Assembly (NCBI RefSeq): GCF_024166365.1 | Contig: NC_064820.1 | Location: 143,798,001 to 143,862,000 of the forward strand | Reading direction: 5' to 3' | Origin: Elephas maximus indicus | Lineage: Eukaryota; Chordata; Mammalia; Proboscidea; Elephantidae | Length of the DNA: 64,000 nt | Part shown: piece by piece, positions 24,101 to 36,100 of the stretch | Numbering within the stretch: the first letter of the stretch is position 1 | Layout: every line of letters starts with the position of its first letter | Program-made: the position numbers and the translations under genes | Notes under the pieces: model-generated | What the model was told of the DNA's origin: nothing | Databases searched by the model: none | The model's input: the letters and a program-made list of their open reading frames with translations, nothing else

Positions 24101-27100
24101 GCACCTGGTGAATTTGAATTGCCAACCTTTTGGTTAACACCTAACCACTATGCCACCAGGGTTTCCAAGATTCAGAGAGGGAGATTTATTTTACATTTTA
24201 TACTTCCTTTGATGTTTTAATTTTTATCATATATTACCTTTATATAAAATGCCCTTATAAGAATTTTAAAAAGAAAAACTAAAAAAGATTGTGTGTTATA
24301 AAAAAACTTTAAGTCAGATTTACAACTAACATAAAAACAAAAACCAAACTCATTGCTGTCGAGTTAATTCCAACTCATAGTGACACCATAGGACAGAGTA
24401 GAACTGCCCTATAGGGTTTCCAAGGAGCAGCTGGTGGATTTAAACTGCTGACCTTCGTCTAGCAGCCAAGCTACTAACCACTGCACTACCAGGGCTCCAT
24501 AACTAACACAGGTAGTAATTAATTGATCTATTCCAAATAATCAAAATTAGGACACTTTCACTATAACTGAATTAAACAGTACATATTTTAATGATATAGT
24601 CAAAGATTATAAATGCCTATGAAATGCTTTACTTACAATCCTCCTTCTAGGAAATTACAAACATTTTCATCTCTCTTAGAAACCAAGTGGAATGTCTCCC
24701 TGATGATTTGTTGTTGTGTATCTTCACTCTGAGAAAGAACAATTCACATACATTAGGATTAAGTTCATAAATTTAACAGCATGTAAAATTTTTAAAAAAT
24801 ACAAGGTAGCAATATCAGTCCAGAAATTCATCTAAGAAAGGAGTCCTTGAGAAATAATTTAGATAACATTAAAGTATACTTGAATAAATCACACCTTACA
24901 AAAAAAAAACCTAACATTTTTTGATTAAAAAAAACACTTTAATTTACTACTACAATAAAACTACCTTTCTTCTAAGTTTCAAAAAACCATGAAGAAAAAT
25001 ATTGAAGAGATGAATTATAAAATCTAGTAAAAGGGATTATTAACCTGTTGTCATCGGGTGGATTTCTGCTCATAGTGACCTTATAGGACAAAGCAGAACT
25101 GCGCCATAGGGTTTCCAAGAAGCAGATGGTGGATTCAAAAAGCCAGCCTTTTAGCTAGTAGCTGAGCAATTAACTCCTGTCCAGCAGGGCTCCAAGAGGG
25201 ACATCAGACATTACCTACTCAAAGTTCCCCTACACGTCTCTCAGTTTGTTGCTGTGATGTTGCAAGTTATGCTTTCAGTATTTCAAAATACCAGCAGGGT
25301 CACCCACGGTGGACAGGTTTTGGAGAGCTTCCAGACAAAAACAGACTAGAAAGAAGGACCTGGTGGTCTACTTCTGAAAAAACTGGCCAGTGAAGGCCTT
25401 ATAAATACCAGCGGAACACTGTCTGGTATAGTGCTGAAAGATGAGCCTCTCAGGTTGGAAGGCACTCAAAAGACAACTGGAGAAGAGCTGCCTCCTCAAA
25501 GTAGAGTCACATTAATGACATGGATACAGTTAAGCTTTCAGGATCTTCATTTGTTGAAGTGGCACAACTCAAAAGAAGAAACAGCTACAAATATCCATTG
25601 CTAATTGAAACGTGGATGTGCGAAGTATGAATCTAGAAAAATTGGAAATTGTCAAAAGTTAAATTGACCACATAAAGACCGATATTCTAGGCATTAGTGA
25701 ACTGAAATTGACTGGTTTTGGCCATTTTGAAAAGGAAAAAATATGATTTACTATGCTGGGAATGACAAATTGACAAGGAATGGCATTGTATTCATCGTAA
25801 AAAACAACATTTCAAGATCTATCCTCAAGTACAACTTTGTAAATGATATGATAATATCCACATGCCTATAAGGAGGACCAGTTAATATAATTATTATTCA
25901 AATTTACACACTAACCACTAAAGCCACAGATGAGGAAAATGAACATTTTTATGAACTTCTGCACATGATCAAACTTGAAATCAAGATGTATTGATAATTA
26001 CTAGTGATTGGAATGTGAAAGCTGGAAACAAAGAAGAATCTGCAGTTGGAAAACAGCCTTGGTGATAGAAACAATGACAGAGATTGCGTGATAGAATTTT
26101 GCAAGACCAACTATTTATTCACTGCAAATACCTTTTTTTAACAACATGAATGGCTATGCACGTGGGCCTTGTCAGATGGAATACACAGGAATCAAACTGA
26201 CTACATCCATGGAGACAATGGAAAAGCTTGATATCATCAGTCAGAACAAGGCCAGGGGCTGACTGAGGAACAGACCATCAATTGCTCATATGCAAGTTCA
26301 ATTTGAAGCTGAAGAAAATTAGAGCAAGTCCACGAGAGCCAAAACACAACTGTGAATATATCACACCTGAATTTACAGACAATCTCAAGAATATATTTCA
26401 TGCATTGAACACTAATGATCAAAGATCAGATGAGTTGTGGGATGACATCAATGACATCATACATGAAGAAAGCAAAAGATCATTAAAAAGACAGTAAAGA
26501 AAGAAAAGATCAAAATGGATAACAGAGGAGACTCTGAAACTTGCTCTTGAACTTAGAGTACCTAAAGTGAATGGAAGAAATGACGAAGGAAAAGAACTGA
26601 AGATTTCAAAGGGCGGCTCGAAAAAACAAAGTATTATAATGAAATATGCAAAGACCTGGAGTCAAAAAACCAAAAGGGAAGAATACACTCGGCATTTCTC
26701 AAGCTGAAAGAACTGAAGAAAAAATTCAAGCCTCAATTTGCAATATTGAAGGATTCTACAAGTAAAATATTAAATGATGCAGGAAACATCAAAAGAAGAT
26801 AGAAGGAATACACAGTCACTACAACAAAAAGAACCAGCTGACATTCACAGGGGGTAGCATATGATCAAGAACCAATGGTATTAAAGGAAGAAGTTCAAGC
26901 TGCACTGAAGGGAATGATAAAAAACGAGGCTCCAAGAATTGACGGAATTATTGAGATGTTTCAACAAAAGTGTGCTGCGCCAAAGGTACTCACCTGTCTC
27001 TGTCAAGAAATATGGAAAACAACTTCCTGGTCAACCAACTGGAAGAGATTCATATCGGTACCCATTCCAAACAAAGGTGATCCAACAGAATGTGGAAATT

Positions 27101-30100
27101 ATCAAACAATATCAATAACATCACACACAAGTAAAATTTTGCTGAAGATCATTTAAAAGCAGTTGTGGCAGTACACAGACAGAAAACTGCCAGAAGTTGA
27201 AGGTGAATTCAGATGAGGACTTGGAAAGAGGGATATCACTGCTGATGTCTGATGGATCATGGCTGAAAGCAGAAAATTCTAGAAAGATGTTTACCTCTGT
27301 TTTACTGCTTATGCAAAGACATTGGACTGTGTAGATCCTGACAAATTATTGATAACACTGCAAAGAATGGAAATCCAGAACACTTAATTGTACACATGAA
27401 GAAGTTGTACACAGAGGTAGTCATTCAAACAGAACAGGGGGATGCTACAAGGATTTTAGTCCAGAAAGGTGTGCATCAGGGTTGTATCCTTTCACCATAC
27501 TTATTCAATCTGCATGCTGAGCAAATAAGTCAAGAATCCAGACTATATGAATGAGAACATGGCATCAGGATTGGAGGAAGACTCATTAACCTGTGATATG
27601 CAGACGACATAACCTGACTTGCCGAAAGTGAAGAGGACTTAAAGCACTTACTGATGAAGATCAAAGACTACAGCTTTCAGTGTGGATTACACCTCAACAT
27701 AAAGAAAACAAAAATCCTCACAACTGGACCAATAAGCAACATCATTGCAAATGGAGAAAAGATTGACAGCATCAAGGATTCCATTCACTTGGATCCACAA
27801 TCAACACCCATGGAAGCAGCAGTTAAGAAATCAATGTACTGCATTGGGCATATTTGCTCAAGAGACTCTTTGAAGTGTTAAAAAGTAAAGGTGTCACTTT
27901 GAGGACTAAGGTGCACCTGACATAAGCCATAGTATTTTCAATGGCCTCATACGCATGCCAAAAGTAGACAATGAGTAAGGAAGACTGAAGAATTGCTGCC
28001 TTTGAATTATGGTGTTGGCTAAGAATACTGAATATACCATGGACTGCCAGAAGAACGAACAAGTCTTGGAAGAAGTACAGTCAGAGTGCTCCTTGGAAGC
28101 AAGGAGGGTGAGACTCTGGATCTTGTACTTTGGACATGTTATCAGGAGGGACCAATCTGGAAAAGGACACCATGCTTGGTAAAGTAGAGGGTCAGCAAAA
28201 AAGAGGAAGACCCTCAATGAGATGGACTGACACAGTGGCTGCAAAAATGGGCTCAAGCACAGAAATGACTGGGAGGATGGTACAGGATCAGGCAGTGTTT
28301 CGTTCCATTGTACATCGCTTTGAGTTGGAAGCAACTCGAAGGCACCTAAAAACGACAAAGTCCATTGTTTAACAAGAAAGTAGAGCAGTAAAGTTATAAA
28401 TGGTTCAGGTAACTAACTTATATTTGAATGGAAGAAGGAGACGTTTGAAGCTTCCGATAAAGTAGGTTTAACGTTTACTAAAGGTGCCCTGGTGCTACAG
28501 TTAAGCGCTTGGCTGCTATTTGAAAGGTCGGCAGTTTGAACTCACCCAGTGGAAAAGCAGGAGAAAGACAATTTGCTCCCATGATTACAGCTAGGAAAAA
28601 CCTAAGAGGAAGTTCTACTGTGTCAGATGAGGTCACTATGAATCAAAATCAACTTGACAGCATACAATGACAACACTGCTGGCTTCTAAAGAGCATTCTG
28701 GCTGTACTTCTTCCAAGACAGATTTGTTTGTTCTTCTGGCAGTCCATGGTATATTCAATGCTCTTCAATGCCATAATTCAAAGGTGTCAATTCTCCTTCA
28801 GTCTTCTTTATTCACTGCCCCGTTTTCACATGCATGTGAGGTAATTGAAAATACCGTGGCTTGGGTCAGGCACGCCTTAGTTTTCAAAGTGACATCTTTA
28901 CTTTTAACACTTTCAAGGAGCCTTTTGCAGCAGATTTGCCCAATTCAGTAAGACTTTTTTTTTTTTTTAATTAATTTTATTGTGCTTTAGGTGAAAGTTT
29001 AAATAGGAAAATAATTTTCTGGTCAATTATTCTTATACGAATTGTTTTGTGACGTTGGTTGCAATCTCCATAATGTGTCAGCACTCTCCCCATTTCCTCC
29101 CTGGGTTCCCCATTTCCATTAATGCACTTTCCCTGTCCCTTCCTGTGTTCTCATCATTGGTTTTGGATAAATGTTGCCCTTTTAGTTTTGTATGGTCTAT
29201 TGTTCTAAGGAGCACATTCTTCCAGATTTTACTGTTTAGCTTATAGCGCTGTTTCTTATTTGGCTGAAAGGTGGTATTTGAATTCTTGACAGCTGCTTCC
29301 ATGGGCACTGATTGTGGATCCAAGTAGAATGAAATCCTTGACAACTTCAATCTTTTTTCCATTTATCATAATGCTGCTTATTGGTTCAGTTGTGAGGATT
29401 TTTGTTTTCTTTATGTTGAGGTGTAATCCATACTGAAGGCTGTGATCTTTGATCTTCATCAGTAAGTACTTCAAGTCCTCTTTACTTTCAGCAAGCGAGG
29501 TTGTGTCATCTGCATATCAGAGGCTGTTAATGAGTCTCTCGAATTCTGATGCCATGCTCTTGTTCATACAGTCTGGATTTTTGGATTATTTGCTCAGTAT
29601 ACAGATTGAATAAGTATGGTGAAAGGATACAACCCTGACACACACCTTTCCTGACTTTAAACCACTCAATATCCCCTTGTTCTGTTCAAACATTTGCCTC
29701 TTGGTATATGTACAGGTTCCTCATGAGCACAAGTTAAGTGTTCTAGATTTCCCATTCTTTGCAATGTTACCCATAATTTGTTATGATCCACACAGATGAA
29801 GGCCATTGTAAACATCCTTCTGGTATCCTCTGCTTTCAGCCAAGATCCATCTAATACCAGCAATGATATTTCTCGTTCGATATCCTCTTCTGAATCCAGT
29901 TTGAATTTCTGGTAGCTCCCTGTTGACGTACTGCTGCAACCACTTTTGAATGGTCTACAAAATTTTACTTGTGTGTGATGCTAACGATATTGTTCAATAA
30001 TTTCTGCATTCTCTTGGATCACCCTTCTTTGGAATGGGTACAAATAAGGTTCTCTTCTAGTCGGTTGGCCAGGCAGCTGTCTTCCAAATTTCTTGGCATA

Positions 30101-33100
30101 GTGAGTGCTTATGGCGTTGCATCCATTTGCTGAACATCTCAGCTGGTGTTCTAACAATTCCTGGAGCCTTGTTCTTCAACTTCAATGCAACTTGGACTTC
30201 TTTCTTCAATACTTTCGGTTCTCGATCACATGCTACCTCCTGAAATGGTTGTGAACATCAACCAGTTCTTTTTGGTACAGTGACTCTGTGCATTCCTTCC
30301 ACCTTCTTTTGATGCTTCCTGTGTCATTCAATATTTTGCCCATATAATCCTTGAGAAGCCCTAGTGGTACAGTGATTAAGAGCTCGGCTGATAACCAGAA
30401 GGTCAGCAGTTTGAATGCACTAGCCACTCCTTGGAAATCCTATGGGGCATTTCTACTTTTTACTATTGGGTCGTTTGAGTTAGAATAGACTCAACAGCAA
30501 TAGATTTGGGTAATTTTTTCTTTAGAATTCTTCAGTATTGGAACTCGAGGCTTGAAGTTTTTCTTCAGTTCTTTCAGCTTGAACTCGTTCTTCCCTTTTG
30601 GTTTTGTAACTCTAGGTCTTTGCACATTTCATTATAACACTTTACTTTGTCTTATCAAGCCACCCTTTGAAATCTGCTCAGTCCTTTTATTTCCTCACTT
30701 CTTCTGTTCACTTCAGGTACTCCGTATTCAAAAGCAAGTTTCAGAGTCTCTTCTGCCATCCGTTTTGGTTTTTTCTTTCTTTCCCGTCTTTTTTAATGAT
30801 CTCTTGCCCTCTTCATGTATAATGTCCTTAGATGTCATCCCACAACTCATCTGGTCTTCGGTCATTTGTGTTCAATGCATCAAATCTATTGTTGAGATGG
30901 TCTCTAAAAAATTCAGGGAAGGTATACTCAAGGTCATACTTTGGCTCTCGTGGACTTGTTATAATTTTCTTCACCTTCGACTTGAACTTGCATATGAGCA
31001 ACTGATGGTCTGTTCCACAGTTGGTCCCTGGCCTTGTTCTGACTGGTGATATTGAGCTTTTCCATCAACTCTTTTCATATATGTAGTCAGTGTGATTCCT
31101 ATGTATTCCTGTGTGTTGTTGTTTATGTTGTTGAAAAAAGGTATTTACAATGAGTAAGTTACTGGTCTTGCAAAATTCTACCCTGCAATCTCTGGTATCA
31201 TTTCCATAACCAAAACCATATTTTCCAATTATTGATCCTTCTGTTTTGTTTCCAACTTTCTCATTCCAATTATCAATAATTATCAATGCACCTTGATTGT
31301 ATGTGTGATCAATTTTAGGCTACAGAAGTTGGTAAAAATCTTCAATTTCCTCATCTTTGGCATTAGCGGTTGGTGTGTAAATCTAAATAGTAGTCATATT
31401 AAATGTTCTTCCTTTTAGGTGTATGGATATTATCCTATTACTGACAGTGTTGTACTTCAGGACAGATCTTGAAATGTTCTTTTGGCAATGAACACAATGC
31501 CATTCCTCTTCAATTTTTCATTCCCGGCATAGCAGACCCCATGGTTGTCTGATTCAAAATTGTCAATACTAGTCCATTTCAGCTTACTAATGCCTAGAAT
31601 ATCGACCTTTATGTGGTCTACTTCATTTTTGATGATTCCCAATTACCCTGGATTCATACTGCGTACATTCCACATTCTGATTATTAATGGATGTTTGCAG
31701 CTGTTTCTTCTCATTTTGAGTCATGCCACATCAGCAAATGCAGGTCCCGAAGGCTTGACTCCATCCACGTCATTAAGGTTGACTCTACTTTGAGGAGGCA
31801 TCTCTTTCCCAGTTGTATTTTGAGTGCCTTCCAACCTGAGGGGTTCATCTTTCATCGCTATATTAGACCGTGTTCTCCTGCTAATCATAAGATTTTCACT
31901 GGTCAATTTTTTCATAAGTAGATGACTGGGTTCTTCTTCCTCATCTGTGTTAGTCGGCAAACTTCACTGAGACCTGTCCACCATGGGTGACCCTCCTGGT
32001 GTTTGAAATATCAGGGGCATAGCGTCCAACACCACAGCAACACACTAGCCACCACAGTACAATACGACAGAATTCTCATCAGAACTACTTCCTAAAAAGA
32101 TACAGTATTTGTTACTTTCTTTCTTAAAGACCCCCAGTTTCCATCTGACCTAAAATCCAAACTCCCTAAAGAAACAAACAAAAAAACCAAATCAGTTGCT
32201 GACAAGTCAATTCTGATTCCTAGTGGCTCCATGTGTGCAGAGCAGAACTGTTCCACACAGCTTTCAAGACCGTGACCTTACAGAAGCCAATCACCAGGCC
32301 TTTCTCCAGAAGCGCTTTGGTATAGATCTGAACTGTCAACATTTTGGTGGTGGTGGTTGTTGTTATATGCCGTTGAGTTGATTCTGACTCATAGCGATCC
32401 TATATGACAGAGTAGAACTTCTGCCCCATTGGGTTTCCTAGGCTGTAATCTTTATAGGAGCAGATCACCAGGTCTTTTCTTTTCCGCAGAGCTGCTAGTG
32501 GGTTCAAATCACAGACCTTTTGGCTGGCAATTGAGTGCGTAACCATCGCACCACCAGGGCCCCTTAACTTTTCAGTTAACAGTTGAAAACTTAACCATTT
32601 ATTTTCTGGCCACCTGGGAACCAATCCAAATGCCGTACCATACCATAAAACATCTTTTAACCCAGTAAACCAATCCCACGAGGTGTCTGGATGTGTCTAG
32701 GAAGTCTCCGTAACTGTGCCCCTATGTGCTTTATTATATATATGAATATATATGTGCAGCACACTCAAACATGTATATACATGTCTACAGATAAACAGTA
32801 TATATGCACACACATGTATTCACATATACCTTTCTATACACATACATACACACATATATACCTTTGTAACCCCACTCATATACATTTTGGTTGTTATTAC
32901 TGTCGTTACAAAACCGTATATACCATAGTATTTACTGAAACCGTCTCTTATTCTTGCGTACTTCTTAGTGTCTTCATTTGCCTTGGTCAAGCTGTGCAGA
33001 CCTCACCCATAGTGGGTATTGCATTTCCCATCACCTAAAATAACAAGGGACCTATGCCTTTATGGAAATCCTGGTGACGTAGTGGTTAAGAGTTTGGCTG

Positions 33101-36100
33101 CTAACCAAAAGGTCTGCAGTTCAAATCCACCAGGTGCTCCCTGGCAGTTCTACTCTGTCCTATACGGTCTCTACGAGTCTGAATCGACTCGACGGCAACG
33201 GGTTTTATTTCCTTTATAAAACTCAGCTGAAACACTGTTCTTCTTTTAAATTTTTTTCACTTTTAATAATGATTTTTACTCAATTCAATATATCCAAAAT
33301 ATTAGTTTAACATGCAATCAATATACACATTACTAAAATATTTTACATTCTTTTACTGTCTTCAAAAGTCAATGTGTGTTTTATACTTACAACTCATCTA
33401 AACTCAGACTGAACACAGTTTAATTGCTTACTAGCCACATACTTGGAGCCCTGGCGGCACAGTGGTTAAAAGCTCAGCTGCTAACCAAAAGGCCGGCAGT
33501 TGGAATACACCAGCCACTCCTTGGAAACCCTCTGGGGTAGTTCTACTCTGTCCTATAGGGTTGCTACGAGTCAGTGCTGACTTGACAGAAACGGGGTTTT
33601 TTCAATAGCCGCATGTGGTTAATGGCTACTATATTGGACAGCACAGCTCTAGACTCTCCTCAGGCCAGCTAGCTCATGACCCTGACTCTAATCTATCTTC
33701 CAAGACTCACACATTTTTATCTCCAGCACAGGCCTCTCCTCTGAGCGCCAGAACCATGAACCCTGCACCCCACAGTCTCCTATCAGCCATGCCTGAATCC
33801 CCTCTCACCACCTACCAATCTATTCTCCACCTTGCAGTCACAATAATCTTTTCAAAACACAGATCTGACTGTTGTCACTTTACAACTTAGCATCCTTCTT
33901 TTTGCACCTAGAACGAAGATCAAAATCTTTCATATAGCCTGTGGGGCCCTGAATGGTGGGACCCTTCCTACCCACCAACTCATCTGCCCAGGTCCTCCCT
34001 GGCACCTGTGCTCTAGCCTCAGGACCTTTGAACATGAGGCACTTAAACATTTGCACCACCCAGGGACTCCTGTATTCTCATTACAATACCATATATACTT
34101 TCTTCATAACATTTACTGTAAGTATAGTTTTATATTTGTGTGATTAATTGGTTTAAGTCTTCCCCACTAGCTCCATAAGACCTGGAAGAGTATCACCATT
34201 GTATCTTCGGCATCTTGCACAATGCCTGGCATGTAGTAGCTGCTCAATAAGCAAGTGCTAAACAAATCAACAAGTCTACTATTGACTTAAGAAAATAATA
34301 GAAATGGCTAACACTTATTAGGAACTTCCATTGTGTCAGGCACTACCACCATTTCATAGATGGGAAAAATGAGGCACGAAGACCTTATGTAACTTGCTTA
34401 AGGTCATGCACTAGTAAATGGGGAGCCAGAATTTGAACTCTGGTAGTCTGGCTCCAGAGTTCATATTCTTAACCACCATACCACATGAAATCATTCACTA
34501 TCTTTGGACCTCAATTTCTTTATCTATAAACAAAGATACAGATAATGCCTCCCTCAAATTGTTGTCAGGAGGACCAGGGGAGAGAATGAATGTGAACCTG
34601 GGTCTCCCTCATGGAAGGCAAGCGTTCCACCACAGAACGACCACTGCCCCCTTACTCTCCCTTAATCTTACCATATTTCACCAAACTGTTCCTGTCAGTC
34701 TGCTAGACCAAAGGATCTCCAATCTGACGTATATAGGCTATACCTGAGAGGAACCTGCGAACCCAGGCTTGACTCCGAGACAATGCACCTCAAGTGTAGC
34801 TATCACCTGCCTGTCAGTGGAGGCTTGCGTGTTGCTGTTGCTGAACAAAGCTTCAGGGGAGCTTCCAGACTAAGATGGATGAGGAAGAAAGATCTGGCAA
34901 TCTTCCAACAAAAACCCTACGGATCACAACTATCCGATCCTCAATCGATCATGGGGATGGTGCTGGACCAGGCAGAGTTTTGCTTCATTGTGTACAGAAG
35001 TCACCATGAGTCGATGGCTGGCTAGCTGACAGCCAATAACACTGAACATTTACTGTGCCTGAGGCACTGCTAACTGTTTACCTATCATTTAATTCTCATA
35101 ACAAAAAGTATTGTTACCCCTGTGTATGAGGTAAAATAGGAGGAAGCTGAGGCTAAGTGTGTTTAAGTGACCTCTCTGAGGTCATACATCTAATGAGTAA
35201 TGCCTAACTCAAAACCTGACTTAGAAAGAAACTATCAAGTGACCAGGAACCATCAGTTTTGCCAATGACTTCGCTGGTTCTCCTAAAGTGTAGGGAAGAA
35301 TAGTAATAGCCAGAATTAGACACATCAAATAATGTCTCCAGGCAGGCAACCAAAGGTCCAAGTTATTAATTCTGAAGTTGAGGAAATAAAACCCACACCT
35401 CATCGAGGTTGAAGAGACTGCCCCTCTGGTCACCAGCAAGCCACTTCCTCCACCACAGGAGGCAAACCAGTCACATTTCTTGACAAGGTGTCTGGGCTGT
35501 GATCTGGAAACATTATTACTTCTGTGAAGGTTTTTTTTTTTTTAAATTCTACCAAGAAAAATTAATTCTTTCTTTCTCTGCACTTTCTTGCTACTGTTCT
35601 AACTCCTATACACTTAAAACAATGTGTTCAAATTTCTTTGGTAGATTCCCAGACTCTGCCACTACACTCTGAGCTCCAGATTTTGTTTGTAAACTTAAGT
35701 GTTCAGCAGAGGGGCTGGCATACAGCTGTCCATAAAAGTGTACTGAACAATGGGATCCACATCCATTTATATTATAAAATATCTGGGTTACATTATGTTA
35801 TGGATTGAACTATGTCCCCCAACAAGATATGTCAAAGTCCTAACTCCAGGTACCTATGAACTTTGGAAATAAGGCCTCTGAGGATGTTATCAGTTAACAT
35901 GAAGTCATACATTAGAGTAGGGTAGGTCCTAATTCAATAAGTGGTATCTTTATAAAAGAGAACAGACACAGACAGACAGACACGGAAGAGAGCCATGTGA
36001 CCATGAAGTTATTTCTGTTCTCTTAGCACCTTCGGGGATAACATGGTGCTGCTGACAACCTGAATTCAGACTACTAGCCTCCAGAACTGTGAGATCATAA

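Larger units (their letters stand above)
28672..32065 (-). mobile_element. RTE LINE copy E, near full length with nested insertions
   Basis: Minus-strand RTE, 3' end at 28,672 and 5' leader near 32,060. It is interrupted by an L1 3' fragment (28,960-29,270) and a SINE (30,352-30,512). RT fragments are at 29,256-29,474 ([17 protein letters not shown]), and endonuclease fragments at 31,065-31,286 ([17 protein letters not shown]) and 31,457-31,642 ([16 protein letters not shown]). All frames are broken. Confidence 0.9.

Noticed and set aside
27906-28358. 150-codon minus-strand open frame in copy D
   Set aside because: Antisense of the RTE 3' end; no independent gene features.
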